A stretch of 64,000 nt of DNA from assembly GCA_922989275.2 (NCBI GenBank), contig OV277870.1, forward strand, positions 48,728,356 to 48,792,355, in the 5' to 3' direction. Origin of the DNA: Gari tellinella. Its lineage: Eukaryota; Mollusca; Bivalvia; Cardiida; Psammobiidae. The notes below the pieces were generated by a model that saw only the letters and a list, made by a program, of their open reading frames with translations, ran no database searches and had not been told where the DNA came from. Below, piece by piece: positions 49,868 through 60,740 of this stretch. Position 1 is the stretch's first letter; each line of letters starts with the position of its first letter. The position numbers were made by a program, and so were the translations under genes.

Positions 49868-50045
49868 TTAACTCTCTGACACCCAAGTTATTCTTTCATC
49901 TGTAACAAATTGTCGTTTGCTTCTGTTCAGCAAAAAAATGTTCCGAAATAATTTCAAATTAGGGTCAGAGTGTCGATCAGTTTGTATCCTATAATGAGCA
50001 ATGAAATAAACTATATCACACATTCTCTTTATGTTGAACAGTGTG
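49868..50045 (+). mobile_element. degenerate TTAA-B left half
   Basis: TTAACTCTCTGACACCCAAG, ATTGTCGTTTGCTTCTGTTC, TTAGGGTCAGAGTGTCGATC, CAGTTTGTATCC, then lost. Confidence 0.5.
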
Positions 50046-50235
50046 TTAACTCTATGCATGCTAGCGGCGGATTTGTGATTATCTGTGCAAACAGTTTGGA
50101 TCCTGATGAGACGCCGTATTACTGTTTGACACTCTGACCCTGTTTTGAAAAGAATTTTAGAAACATCTATATTTAGAACAGTTGCAGACGACAATGTTGG
50201 CAAATGAAAAAATTACCCAGCATGCAAAGAGTTAA
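50046..50235 (-). mobile_element. TTAA-B MITE missing half of its stem
   Basis: TTAACTCTATGCATGCTAGC to CCAGCATGCAAAGAGTTAA. The hairpin stops after GATGAGACGCCGTATTAC and joins CTGTTTGACACTCTGACCC, so one arm is deleted. Confidence 0.8.
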
Positions 50236-50273
50236 GTTTAGAACCTAAAATTTCCAAATTAACCCAGTCTAAT

Positions 50274-50486
50274 TTAACCCTTTCACAGTCAAATATTTTC
50301 TGCTTCAATTTGTTGTCTCTAAGTAATTACACCAAATTAAAAGTTTTGCTGTTTTACCTGTGAAAAAATATACAAATGTCAAATAACTTGGACTCGGATC
50401 AGACCTGTCTTTATGTGGTGTCTGATTTGGATCCAAAGTATTTGCGATTTCGATGTTTGTTTCGCCAATGATAGTGAAAGGGTTAA
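50274..50486 (+). mobile_element. TTAA-B' MITE, diverged
   Basis: TTAACCCTTTCACAGTCAAA to GATAGTGAAAGGGTTAA. Hairpin AACTTGGACTCGGATCAGAC / GTCTGATTTGGATCCAAAGT. Confidence 0.7.
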
Positions 50487-50526
50487 TATGTAAGGATATG
50501 GAATCTTATAACAGGTGGTGGCTGCA

Positions 50527-50740
50527 TTAACTCTTTGCATGCTGGGTAATTTTTTCGTCTGCCAATATTGTCGTCTGCAACTGTTCTAAAAATAGAATTT
50601 TCTTAATTTCTTTTCAAAACAGGGTCAGAGTGTCAAACAGTTTGGATCCTGATGAGACGCCGCATTATGCGGCGTCTCATCAGGATCAAAACTGTTTGCA
50701 CAGATAATCACAAATCTGCTGCTAGCGTGCAAAGAGTTAA
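50527..50740 (+). mobile_element. TTAA-B MITE, best-preserved copy
   Basis: TTAACTCTTTGCATGCTGGG to GCTAGCGTGCAAAGAGTTAA. Left half has GTCGTCTGCAACTGTTC and CAAAACAGGGTCAGAGTGTC. Hairpin CAAACAGTTTGGATCCTGAT / ATCAGGATCAAAACTGTTTG, tip GCCGCATTATGCGGC. Confidence 0.85.
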
Positions 50741-50967
50741 CCCCTTCACCATATAATGAACAGTTACTGTTGTCCTCGGCTGAAAATGTTGTCTGCTAAA
50801 ATTCTGAAATTGGTTCGGTATTCTGAAATGGTTTGAGCAACAGAGTCAAAGTTACAAAACAATTTAGAGTCTGATCAGGCCCCACATTTTGTAGGGCCTG
50901 ATCTGGATTCAAACTACCGGTATTTGCAAAGATTTTCAGTACTAGATTTTAGTGTTGATAGGTTTAA
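50737..50967 (+). mobile_element. TTAA-D MITE
   Basis: TTAACCCCTTCACCATATAA to GATAGGTTTAA. Hairpin GATCAGGCCCCACATTTTGT / AGGGCCTGATC. Shares its left TTAA with the preceding TTAA-B. Confidence 0.7.
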
Positions 50968-50991
50968 GTGGAGTGCATAGGAATTAAACTC

Positions 50992-51183
50992 TTAACTCTT
51001 TGCATGCTGGGTAATTTTTATGTATGCAGCAATTGACGTCTGCTACTGTTTAAAAAATATTTTTTCTAAATTTCTTTTCAAAACAGGATCAGAGTTTCAA
51101 ACATTTTGGATCCTGATGAGACGCTGCGTAACGCAACATCTCATCTGGATCCAAACTGTTTGCAAAGAGCATGCAAAGAATGA
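50992..51183 (+). mobile_element. TTAA-B MITE, right end clipped
   Basis: TTAACTCTTTGCATGCTGGG ... tip GCTGCGTAACGCAAC ... CTGTTTGCAAAGAGCATGCA + AAGAATGAA; the spacer before the right end is deleted. Confidence 0.7.
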
Positions 51184-51714
51184 AATTTCCGCATACTTGA
51201 ATGGAATATCAGAACTTGTAATACCAGATGGCCAGTAAAAATGTTATAGTTATGTTTACTTAGGGAAAGCTTTTGTAATCGGTGAATGTCAACAACTTTT
51301 AACGTTAGCAATCTAGAGGCCACAATTTTTATCCAATCTTTCTCAAATGTGGCTAGATTGTATACGACCATAAGTTCTTGGACGAGTTTTATTATGGTTG
51401 AATTATAAGTCGGACCATTAGGTCAAGTCTAGTGATCTGCCCTTGATGTGTTGAAAAAGCCACATTTACATATTTTACATGTTTACAGGCTAGCAAATAC
51501 AGTTTTCAATGAATTTAGATTATACTTGCAAACAATGTATCTAAATTCTTGAAGGAGTAAATTGCTGTTGAAATCAGATCATTTTGTCAAGAGCTATCTG
51601 CCCTTGCTTTACTCACATAATTATGCTAGAAAGGACTTAGTTTCAGTATTGTTTAACACTTCTGAAAGGATTTTGATAAAACTTTGTAAAACTCTCATAT
51701 TCTTTATCCTAGCA
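51184..51714. other. no recognisable feature
   Basis: Short coding-like frames on both strands have no domain or signal; no element ends. Confidence 0.4.
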
Positions 51715-51893
51715 GATGGTAGGTTAAGGTGCATTATGCTTTACATTTAGTCTGCTTTAATTATAAGCTATTGATCTGTATGGAACATATTTATAATGGT
51801 ACACATTCATGACTGCATAAAATGGAACTACTGTCTTCAGTAGATGAACAAAATAAATGCGTAAAAAGGTTTATCTATGCGGTAATGGGTTAA
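51715..51893 (+). mobile_element. TTAA-A chimera
   Basis: CAGATGGTAGGTTAAGGTGC (an inner arm) joins ATTATGCTTTACATTTAGTC and then the normal right arm to GCGGTAATGGGTTAA. Confidence 0.55.
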
Positions 51894-51973
51894 AGCTGGC
51901 GAAAAGTAAAGCAGAATGTGCCTATTTGGAGCTTTATGTCTTTACTGAATAGTTGCTGAACACAAATGAATGA

Positions 51974-52198
51974 TGAACCCATTATCCAATGAATATTTAT
52001 GCCTTTTTACGCCTTTAATTCATTCCTCTACTTAAGAAAATAGTTCCAATTTATACAGTCTTGAATATGTATCATATGAAATATTTTCTTTATACTAGAA
52101 GACTAGCTGAAAGCAGGTTGAAAGTATAGCAGCATGCGCCTTAGGGCGCAGTCTGCTTTACTTTCAACCTGCTTTAATTAGTCACCTATTTTCAATAC
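51974..52198 (-). mobile_element. TTAA-A MITE, right end replaced
   Basis: TGAACCCATTATCCAATGAA ... tip GCGCCTTAGGGCGC ... CACCTATTTTCAATAC, then unrelated sequence. Confidence 0.7.
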
Positions 52199-52440
52199 AC
52201 ACACAACCAAGGCAATATGGTGTTTTCGATCTTTTATTATGTCCGAACGTTTCTATCCCTCACCGGGTCTTTTTCAAGGATAAAATATCAAAATAATCAT
52301 CTTACTGAAGTACAAGGAAAACGGTACTTTTGTCATGTGATCACTTTCTAAATATAGAAAGCGCCATCCATTATGACGTTGAACGGTACTTTCTATTTTC
52401 AGAAACAGATCGTTTAGGAACTAAAAAATTTTTTTCAAAA
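52199..52440 (-). mobile_element. possible retroelement 3' tail (Penelope-like?)
   Basis: On the minus strand CCTTGAAAAAGACCCGGTGA + GGGATAGAAACGTTCGGAC resembles the 'AAAAAG..CC..GAAACGTT' tails I associate with Penelope-like elements. No reverse transcriptase frame accompanies it; it interrupts a TTAA-A copy at its junction. Confidence 0.25.
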
Positions 52441-52514
52441 TCAGTAAGGTGACATACAATGGAATAGAGAATAATGGATGAATGAGATACAAATGTATAC
52501 ATTTCAGTTTTTGA

Positions 52515-52634
52515 GCTCATTTATATCAAACAAACCCTTATTTTAAAGTTAAAACATGGCAAAGTGACATTTTAACTCTGAAATAAGGGTAAGTTGAATT
52601 AGAGTGAGTTTGAGATGTTGAGACTTAACTGTAT
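52515..52634 (+). mobile_element. TA-2 fragment
   Basis: CAAACCCTTATTTTAAAGTT / AACTCTGAAATAAGGGTAAG palindrome, ending AGACTTAACTGTA. Confidence 0.5.
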
Positions 52635-52756
52635 ACCGACGGTACTGTATCTCTTGGAAAACTTATGGTTTATATATTATCATTTGGAAAATATGTATAT
52701 TGTAAAACTTATGTTTGGCAGCCATTACGAAGCATTGACATCTCTCCAGACAGTAG

Positions 52757-52953
52757 TACAGTTGAAACTGGATACTTCGAAATTGTTTTAGTGGAAGTTA
52801 CACATATTTCATAATTTGCATTTTCATAACTCAATCTTGCTTAAGTCGGACATATCTGTATTTCAAAGTTAAAATGTGGCTAAGCCAGGTTTTAACTTTG
52901 AAATATGGATATGTTAGACTAAATCGCTTGTGAATTATGGAGTTTCTGCTGTA
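52757..52953 (+). mobile_element. TA-2 MITE
   Basis: TACAGTTGAAACTGGATACT ... GAGTTTCTGCTGTA. Central palindrome ATCTGTATTTCAAAGTTAAA / TTTAACTTTGAAATATGGAT. Confidence 0.65.
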
Positions 52954-53059
52954 TAATAAATAATTATACAGTTTTGTTTTGTACAGTCATCCAGATGTAT
53001 CTGTTTTCCCAATACCGTATCAAAAACGTGACAGACATTAATTCCCAGTTCTCCAAGAA

Positions 53060-53310
53060 AATATGGTGTAGATAACCCATGGACTTGTGAATGGGACGAT
53101 CAGTTGGTGTAATTGGAGGGAGTCATTATATAAAGTTTAGGTAATTTCTGGTGGTGATAACCCCATGACATGAGAATGGGACAACCCGTTAGTGTAAATC
53201 GAGGGAGTCATTATGAAGTTTAGGTAATTTCTGATGGTGATAATCCCATGACATGAGAATGGGACAACCCGTTAGTGTAAATCAAGGGAGTCATTATGAA
53301 GTTTAGGTAA
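53060..53310. repeat. 83-bp tandem repeat, about 3 units
   Basis: GGGAGTCATTATGAAGTTTA, GGTAATTTCTGATGGTGATA and CATGACATGAGAATGGGACA repeat; the last two units are nearly identical. Confidence 0.8.
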
Positions 53311-53392
53311 TTTCTGATGATTATTTACCAGATTCTCAGTAGAAGATAATCCCTTTGAAAACACATACCGTACTGAAAACCTTAATAAAGAT

Positions 53393-53761
53393 TTTTGCAA
53401 ACAGTTTGGATCCAGATCAGGCACTGTATAATGTGGCCTCTGATCAGGATCCAAACTATTTGACACTTATTGTGGTATCACTTTAGATTATTTACCTAAA
53501 TTTGAGAAACAAAAGCAGACAATTGTTTTAAGTAGATGATATCATGGTCAGAGCTCAAGATCAGGGGATTTTTTCAAAAACTAAAATCTTTATTTCTGCA
53601 TTAAAACCTATGGTGTCACTACTCATTAGAATCGCCTCGAAGAGACGATTCTAATGAATAGTCACACCATAGGATTTGGTGCTGAAATGGGTGTGAAAAT
53701 GTTTGATTGTTACAAATGACTGACTCTTATCTGGAGCCCTAATGGCAGGGAAAGGGGTTAA
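53393..53761 (+). mobile_element. TTAA-B' MITE interrupted by hAT-1
   Basis: TTTTTGCAAACAGTTTGGAT, hairpin to TCAGGATCCAAACTATTTGA, AAAGCAGACAATTG ... ATCATGGT|hAT-1|AATGGCAGGG and AAAGGGGTTAA. The left terminus is not visible. Confidence 0.65.
53549..53741 (+). mobile_element. hAT-1 MITE with flipped centre
   Basis: CAGAGCTCAAGATCAGGGGA ... CTTATCTGGAGCCCTA. Centre GCCTCGAAGAGAC, flipped relative to most plus copies. Confidence 0.75.
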
Positions 53762-54011
53762 GAACTAAGGGATACTATTATTATGTGCATGCCTCCACAG
53801 TGAAGGAGACAGAGCCTAGCAGGGGAGACAGATGCATGTGAGAGTGCATCAATTAGTTTTGTGAGGACATTAGACGCGTGTGTCTGGGATTTTATAACAT
53901 TGAATGAAGGTAGAGTAAAACACACCAGTTTGTTGGTATACAAGGTTACACATATTTTGCTGAAATCATCGCGATAATGGTCTAGCTCTTCAAATCCAAA
54001 TTCATATCAAT

Positions 54012-54239
54012 TTAAACAATTACCCCCATAACCTGTTTCTAGTTCTGAAGACACCTATAGGCGCATTCTGCTTTACTTTCAGCCTGCATAAAGTTTCCAT
54101 CTGCGAGAATGTTTGGATACCCTATTATGGAATATTTTCTTATGGTGCAAACTCATCACTGTATGAAATGGAACTATTTTCTAATGTGGAGGAATACATT
54201 TTAGCAGTGAATAGGGGTATCTAAGAGGTAATGGGTTAA
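54012..54239 (+). mobile_element. TTAA-A MITE lacking one core arm
   Basis: TTAAACAATTACCCCCATAA to GAGGTAATGGGTTAA. The left arm is deleted: TTCTGAAGACACC joins TATAGGCGCATTCTGCTTTA. Confidence 0.75.
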
Positions 54240-54245
54240 ATTATT

Positions 54246-54503
54246 TTAACCCATCACCCCATAGCATATTTATAGTTTTGGAGACAGGTAACCACTTAAA
54301 GCAGGTTGAAAGTAAAGCAGAATGCGCCTTAAGGCACATTCTGATTTACTTTCAGCCTGCTTTAAGCTACCATCTATCAGGATAATATTATAGAAAATAT
54401 TTCTTATGGTACATATTCATGACTGAATAAATCAGAACTATTTTCTTTAGTGGACGAATAAATTAGAGGGGTTAAAAGGTGTACTTATGGGGTAATGGGA
54501 TAC
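54246..54503 (+). mobile_element. TTAA-A MITE
   Basis: TTAACCCATCACCCCATAGC to GGGGTAATGGGATAC, tip GCGCCTTAAGGCAC. Confidence 0.8.
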
Positions 54504-54809
54504 ATGATTGGGTGCTACATGTAGGTAACTTAGCATATTTGGGTGAATTAACTTAATAAGGTCCAATTTAAACTATTCATCTAACAAATGTACAAGTCCT
54601 TTGACTTGGGACCAGTGATACAGAGTTCCCATTGCCCATTAGACCAATGACGTTTGACCTGGTCAACATCTGCCGTTAAACACTACATACCATATCTGAC
54701 CAGAATCCTAATTATTTAACATTTAAAACTCTATTTGCATTGATAATTGTTTTGAGACAACATTTAATGGTATCTGGTTACAGGTGATCTTACTCATTTT
54801 ACTTTGAAC
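54504..54809. other. no recognisable feature
   Basis: No repeat or gene seen. Confidence 0.4.
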
Positions 54810-55029
54810 TTAACCCGTATCATGCTAAGCACGACTTTGCTAACATTTGCAAACAGTTTGAATCTAGAACAGACGCCGAGTAATGTGGCATCTGTTATGG
54901 ATCCAAACTGTTTGACACTCATAGTCAATTTTTCTTTGATTTAAAAAACATAAAATCCAGGTTTGAGATTTTGCACAGACGGTGTATTTCAATTTGAAGC
55001 AGAAGACAATTCAGCATGATAAGGGTTAA
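54810..55029 (+). mobile_element. TTAA-B' MITE
   Basis: TTAACCCGTATCATGCTAAG to CAGCATGATAAGGGTTAA. Hairpin GCAAACAGTTTGAATCTAGA / TATGGATCCAAACTGTTTG, tip GCCGAGTAATGTGGC. Confidence 0.75.
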
Positions 55030-55179
55030 ACCACTTCTTTGCCTTACACCAAGCATCAATATCTATTTAGTAAACAGGTCATATCCTGATATATAAGAAA
55101 ATTATGTTATTTCAGTGTAGGCCATTTGAGAAAGGCGGTAAGCGACATTAGATAATTATCTATCTGAACAGAGGGGCTT

Positions 55180-55250
55180 ATGTCCGCCCGCGCAAAAAAG
55201 GCGGGGGCTCGTGTCTGCCCGCGCAAAATCGGGGAGGGGGGGGGTCTCGT
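55180..55250. repeat. GC-rich short tandem repeat
   Basis: GGGCTTATGTCCGCCCGCGC, GGGGCTCGTGTCTGCCCGCG and GGGTCTCGTGTCTG are three versions of one unit, in sharp compositional contrast to the AT-rich surroundings. A related GGGACTCATGTCTGCTCTCG is at 60847. Confidence 0.5.
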
Positions 55251-55295
55251 GTCTGTGAATCGAGAAAGGCCATCACACAATTTCATTATTTACTT

Positions 55296-55783
55296 TTTAT
55301 CCCTTTACTCCATAGCCTATTTCTAGTTTTGAAGAAAGCAGATTGATAGTGAAGCAGAATGCAGCTTAAGGCACATTCTGCATTACTTTCAGCTTTATTT
55401 ATTAACTTTCATCTGCTAGGATATTGGAAATATTTCTTATATTGCACATTCATATCTGTATAAAATGGAACTATTATCTTCAGTGGAGGAGTTAACCCAT
55501 TACCCCTTAAAAACGCCTTTTTACGCCTCTTACTTATTCCTCCACTGAAGAAAAAAGTTCCAGTTTATACAGCAAAGAATATGTACCAAAAGAAATATTT
55601 TCCATATCCTAGAAGATGGTAGCTTAAAGCAGGCTGAAAGTAAAGCAGAATGTGCATTAAGGCACATTCTGCTTTACTTTCAACCTGCTTTAAGTAGTCA
55701 CCTGTTTTCGAAGCAAGAAATAGGCTAAGAGGTAATGAGTTAATTAAATGTGTAAAAAGTGTATATATGGAGTAATGGGTCAA
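55296..55783 (+). mobile_element. TTAA-A MITE hosting another
   Basis: CCCTTTACTCCATAGCCTAT ... CTTCAGTGGAGGAG|inner|TTAAATGTGTAAAAAGTG ... GGAGTAATGGGTCAA. The inner copy is at the AAATTAAAGG site near the right arm, not in the hairpin. Confidence 0.8.
55492..55743 (-). mobile_element. TTAA-A MITE nested in TTAA-A
   Basis: TTAACCCATTACCCCTTAAA to GAGGTAATGAGTTAA, tip GTGCATTAAGGCAC. Confidence 0.85.
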
Positions 55784-55961
55784 TTATACATGTTAAGGAT
55801 GATATGTGACTGTAGTGTATGTATTTGGTTGGAGGCTATTTAAGGCCATTTGATGGCAGTTAGATTTTAAATCAGTCCCGCCCCTGACCTAAATAAGAGA
55901 ACCGACTTAAATTAACTAATGATTGGCAGGTGGCATGTAAAGTAGCACAGTTCAATTTGTA

Positions 55962-56154
55962 TTAACTCTGCATGCTGGTTAATTTTTTTCGTCTGCAACA
56001 AATGTAGTCTGCTATTGTTCTATTAATAGAATTTATTATATTTCTTTTCAAAACAGGGTCAGTATGTCAAACAGCTTGGTTCCTGATGAGACACCACGTT
56101 ATTCGGCATCTCATCTGGATTCAAACCTATATGATCCAGGATATAAAGAGTTAG
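55962..56154 (+). mobile_element. TTAA-B MITE
   Basis: TTAACTCTGCATGCTGGTTA to GGATATAAAGAGTTAG. Stem GATGAGACACCACGTTATTC / GGCATCTCATCTGGATTC; the right half is shortened. Confidence 0.7.
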
Positions 56155-56404
56155 CATAAGTTTGACCGTACATTGTTAGTGGTTTGAGTAGTATTGTAAT
56201 GTACCGGTATGTCACTGGAGTCTCTCTTTCAGAGACATTTAACTAACAACGAAAGCGTGATTAGCTTATTGTCCACTTACCGTAACTCTGACTGTATCTG
56301 CTCAAGGCCTAAAGTGTATCACATTTTGATCTATTTTAACAAGAATTTCTAGGAAATTTTGATTTTTGAACTGTAGCAGATACCACATGTTGCAGACGAA
56401 AAAC

Positions 56405-56587
56405 CAGGGCTCCCGATAAGAAGTAGTTATTTCACATTTTCTCACTCTTTTTAGCACCAAATCCTATGGTGTTACTACTCATTAGAATCGTCTCGAAGAG
56501 ACGATTCTAATGAGTAGTGACACCATAGGGTTTAATTCAGAAATAAAGATTTTAGTTTTTGAAAAACTACTCTTATCTGGTGCTCTG
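56405..56587 (-). mobile_element. hAT-1 MITE
   Basis: CAGGGCTCCCGATAAGAAGT ... CTTATCTGGTGCTCTG. Centre GTCTCGAAGAGAC, the expected orientation for a minus copy. It sits in a GCAGACGAAAAAC sequence of TTAA-B' type. Confidence 0.75.
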
Positions 56588-57344
56588 GACAAACTATTTA
56601 GCTTTGAAAGAGTTAGCTAATTTGGTACAAAATAATAAAAAAAAAAAACCAAAAAAGATTATTTTTCCTTTGTTTTTCAGATCTGTTTGGATTCAAATTG
56701 GGTATAAACTTCTTTGATTTCTGTGCTTGATCTTAACTGTAAATTGAACTGATGGCTAAAGAGGTTAAGTTTGACATAGTGATAATAAACCGAGTAAATA
56801 AATTATTTAAAACTGAAGTAATGTTGTTTATTTATTAAGCCACAATTTTGTAGTGCATTGAGTTTACAATTTAGGTTTGGAGTTTTCAAACTTGTGTCAT
56901 TGTCAACAGTGTCAATAACTATCAAATTCCTTTGTATTCAAAAATAATTGGAACTATATTTTGAAAAGGTGTGAACAATTCTATATGACTGGTATCTAGT
57001 AATCAGTGTCTAACTGTGAAGTGGTAATTAGAGTTAATTACTGGCAGGTGCCCTCAGGGAAGAGTGATATGCAGAATGAATGGACTTGAAAGTAGGAATT
57101 TATAATTTTGTTATAAATTATAACAGATCTTGTTTTATCAGTTTCTGACATCAAAGGAAGTGGATTAATTAGTGATGTATGTGTGGATTGAAGACTAATT
57201 TTTTTCCGTATATAAAACTCATTCACAAATTGGAAGCAGTACCGGTAGTGCTCACTTTGAGAAGAGAAGTGGTAATGTAATGTAAGTAGTAGTTCTGCAA
57301 GTTATGGTTTTGAATCGTACTTAGAGTTTCTGGGGAACATAATA
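56588..57344. other. no recognisable feature
   Basis: An A-run (56636-56648) and weak TTAA-B' words (ATCTGTTTGGATTCAAATTG). No gene. Confidence 0.4.
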
Positions 57345-57951
57345 TTAACCCATTACTCCATAGCCTGTTTCTAGTTTTGAAGATAATTATTATGTAACCA
57401 CTTAAAGCAGGTTGAAAGTAAAGCAGAATGAGCCTTAAGGCACATTCTGCTTTACGTTCAGCCTGCTTTAAGCTATTATCTGCTAGAATCTAGAAAATAT
57501 TTCCTATGATTTTTAGCTCACCTGAGCCAAAGGCTCAAGGTGAGCTATTGTGACCGCTCACCGTCCGTAGTACGTCTGTCCGTTCACTTTTACTTCAAAC
57601 GACATCTCCTCTGAACCCGGGGATTGTAGGGCGGATTCAAACTGCTCATGATGTTCCTTGGATGCTTCTCTACAGAAGTTGTTCAAATGAAAGAGAAAAA
57701 GCAAAAACTCTGCTTGAAAAAGCAAAAAAGCAAAAAACTTTAAAAAATCTTCTTGCTAAAAACTACTAGACCCTAAGCTTTGATATTTTTACAGTAGAAT
57801 ATCCTGGTCGATCCCTCTATAGTTTGTTAAAATGAAATCCCTACAGGGTCACACTTGACGCCACCCTGCGCAGTTTAAGTGCTGCTCTAGGCAGGTTTCA
57901 CAGTATTTTTGATGAAGCAGAAGCAGAACTGTATTTTACCTGAGTTACTCT

Positions 57952-58153
57952 TAATATACTAAGGGCAAATAGCCAATATTTGCAAACATTTTGGATCCAG
58001 ATCAGATGCAACATAATCATAATGCTACATCTAATCTGGATCCAACCTATTTGCCACTCATTTACCAACTTAACATTTTCTAAATTGTTTTTTTGTACAC
58101 TTTTCACATACAGTAGGTTTTAAGCAGACATCATTTCAGTCTGGTAAGGGTAA
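57952..58153 (-). mobile_element. TTAA-B' MITE inside the GTGAGC element
   Basis: TTAATATACTAAGGGCAAAT to CAGTCTGGTAAGGGTAA. Hairpin GCAAACATTTTGGATCCAGA / TCTGGATCCAACCTATTTGC around ATCATAATGCTAC. Confidence 0.65.
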
Positions 58154-58438
58154 GCCCCAGAGCTCTAGCCACTGAGGTCAAATATTATGCAACTGAACTG
58201 GTTGCACAGAACTGGTCATGATCAGCTGAACATGTTGTCTGCTAAAGTTTAGATATGGTTCAGTCTGCTTCATACTTAGAGAAACAGGATCTGGAAGTGA
58301 TCCACTGACAGTTATGTAATTATGTCTTATGCCATATTTATACATATGTTTAATATTGGTTTTGTCAGAGTTATCTGTATGTCTTTTCATTTTTTCTTGT
58401 CCAGGATTCAACCCTTTCCCCCCATATACTGACGTTTG

Positions 58439-58855
58439 TTAACCCATTACCCCATAAATGTGCATTTTTAGGCCTTTGATTTATTCCTCTACTTAAGAAA
58501 ATAATTCCACTTTAAACAGTCATGAAAATGTAAGATGCGAAAGTAAAGCAAAGTGTGCATTAACCCTTAGCCCGCCAAATAAATTGTCGTCTGCTATATT
58601 TCTCGTCTGCTTCAAGTTTCAAAGTGCTTCAAAGTTGCTCAAAATTGCTGAAAATGTTGTCCGAGTGTCAAACAGCTTTGATCCGGATGAGACGCCGAGT
58701 TACTCGGCGTCTTATCCGGATCCAAGCTGTTTGCATATAAAGCTATAGTCGTGAGTGGCAGGCTAAGGGTTAACACACATTCTGCTCTACTTTCAACCTG
58801 CTTTAGGTGGCCACCTATTTTCAAAACTAGAAACATGCTATGGGGTAATGGGTAA
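58439..58855 (-). mobile_element. TTAA-A MITE inside the GTGAGC element, split at its dyad
   Basis: TTAACCCATTACCCCATAAA ... AAGTAAAGCAAAGTGTGCA|inner|CACACATTCTGCTCTACTTT ... GGGGTAATGGGTAAA. The break is the hairpin-centre TTAA. An orphan start TTCAACCCTTTCCCCCCATA (58408-58430) precedes it. Confidence 0.8.
58560..58773 (+). mobile_element. TTAA-B' MITE, innermost level
   Basis: TTAACCCTTAGCCCGCCAAA to GGCAGGCTAAGGGTTAA. Stem AAACAGCTTTGATCCGGATG / ATCCGGATCCAAGCTGTTTG, tip GCCGAGTTACTCGGC. Good copy with both TTAA sites. Confidence 0.85.
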
Positions 58856-59599
58856 AATGAAATTGCCTATTTGGAAAGAGCCTGATGAGAGGAAGTGCCA
58901 TTTGCAAAGGCCATAACTCTGACATCATTGTTTTTTTAGTTATTTCCCTTTGTGATATTTTCTTGTCAAGAAGACAACTTCAGTTCTACTGATACTATTG
59001 TAATGAAATTTTATGTATGGAAAGAAACTGATGAGAGAAAATGCCATGCACAAGGGCAGCAATATTTAGTTTTTCCCCTTTGTCATATTTTATTGTCAGG
59101 AAAATAATTCCAGTTCTGCTGACGCTAGTGAAATAATTATCATTTATTGGAAATGGAAATAGCTTGATAAGAGGATGTGTCATGGATAAGGGTCATAAGC
59201 TTGGCAACAAAATTCACTTTTGTCATAATTTCTTGTCTGGAAGATAACTCCATTTATAGTTATATTAAAATGTTGTCTTGCCCAGTCAACTTAGGTACAA
59301 ACTTCAATGTCCTCAGGTGAGCAAATTTAGGGCCATCGCCCTCTTGTTATTTGTGACAGTATAAATTGAAACTATTTTCTTCAGTGAATGAATTAATTAA
59401 AGGCGTAAAAAGGCGTATTCATGTGGTAATGGGTTAAATTTAGACTGTTTGAATCAACCACCTGTCTCAAACACAGAAATCGATTTATGGGAAAAGGCTG
59501 CAAGGCAGCAATTCAATCAACAAGCAATTATGGACTGGATACTTCTGGTTTCTACCTGCCCTATTATGCATCAGGAAGCGGAAGACTTAGCTTGAGTTT

Positions 59600-60740
59600 G
59601 TATTTTTGGAGTCATTGGGTCAAGGTCCCTGTTACTAAAAATAGAAAAAGATTTCAGATCAATAAGTTCAGATTAGATAAACTAGTTATGACCAAACTTT
59701 GTATTTAGCAAGCTTACATGAAATCCTAGATTGGGATTGTATTTTGGAGTAATCAGGTCAAGTTCAAGGTAGTTGTTACAAAAGGGTGACGGACGTTTCG
59801 GTAAATGACCAGTTCGGTAAATTGATTTTATATAGTGAAAGTCTAGACGTTTCGGTAAAAAGGTAAATTATAATAATTATAGGTTTATGTACAGGTCTGT
59901 ATATCCCACCTTTCGCTAGATCAATAACTGATGGCGCTTGATCTCTAATCACTTGTCAGACCCAGATCAGCAATTGGTTAAACCCAATAAATATTTGCCG
60001 AAAAGTTTGGATTCTGATCAGAAACAGCGATCAGAATCAAAACTTTTTGACAAACATAAAACAAATGTTTCAGGTCAATATCTTCAAATAAGATGAGCCA
60101 AATTTTACCAACTTCGGTATTAAGCAAGCTTATGTTAAGACCTAGGTTGGGATTTTATTTGTGGGCCATGCATAAAGGTCAAGGTCACTGTTACTATAAA
60201 TAGAAAAACTGTTTCAGATCAGATAAGACAGTTATGACCAAACTTGTGATTGTATTTTGGAGTCACTGTTACTTAAAAAAATAGAAAAACTGTTTCTGGT
60301 TTATAACATTGCATTAAATATATAAGCCAACTTTTACCAAACTTTGTATATAGCAAAGTTAAAATGAATACCTAGCTTGGGATTACATTTTGGGGCTATC
60401 AGTTCAAGGTCACGGTCACTGTTACTAAAAATAGAAAAATTGTTTCCGGTCAGTAACTATACATAATAGATCAGCTTCACATTAGCTAAATTTGACTGAG
60501 CTTTGTATGTAACAAGCTAACATAAAGACCTAGCGTTGAATAGTATTTTAAGGGCCATTGTGTCAAGGTCAAAGTCACTGTTACTAAAAATAGAAAAAGT
60601 TTCTAGTCATTTACTTCACATAAGATAAGCCAAATTCGACAGAAATTTGTATGTAACAAACTTTCAAAAAGACCTATCAATACTGTAAATTGGATAGACA
60701 AATCATGACCAAATTTTGTAGTAAGCAAGCTAGGGATTAA
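59600..60740. repeat. diverged tandem array, unit about 150-160 bp
   Basis: At least six units carry TTACTAAAAATAGAAAAA, 'TTGGGATTGTATTTTGG', GTCAAGGTCA and AACTTTGTATGTA. They resemble the bodies of GTGAGC-type elements. The array is interrupted by the 59785-60045 insert. Confidence 0.7.
59785..60045. repeat. insert with GACGTTTCGGTAAA repeats
   Basis: GGACGTTTCGGTAAATGACC, CAGTTCGGTAAATTG and TAGACGTTTCGGTAAAAAGG lie within 80 bp, then a hairpin AAAGTTTGGATTCTGATCAG / CTGATCGC..GATCAGAATCAAAACTTT region (60001-60047). It breaks a tandem unit between GTTACAAAA and ACAAATGTTTCAGG. Nature unknown. Confidence 0.45.

Larger units (their letters stand above)
57511..59347 (+). mobile_element. GTGAGC-type repeat element inside TTAA-A
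   Basis: TTTTAGCTCACCTGAGCC with hairpin GCTCACCTGAGCCAAAGGCTCAAGGTGAGC-like start, GTACGTCTGTCCGTTCACTT, then AAAATCTTCTTGCTAAAAAC; the far end is TCCTCAGGTGAGCAAATTTA + GGGCCATCGCCCTCTTG. Its body (58860-59270) has three units with TTTGTCATATTTTATTGTCA-type text. It was itself hit by at least two TTAA elements. Confidence 0.8.
57345..59437 (+). mobile_element. TTAA-A MITE, outer shell of a four-level nest
   Basis: TTAACCCATTACTCCATAGC, core tip GAGCCTTAAGGCAC, up to ATTTCCTATGAT at 57510; resumes ATTTGTGACAGTATAAATTG at 59348 and ends GTGGTAATGGGTTAA. The uninterrupted text can be read at 20990-21094. Confidence 0.85.
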
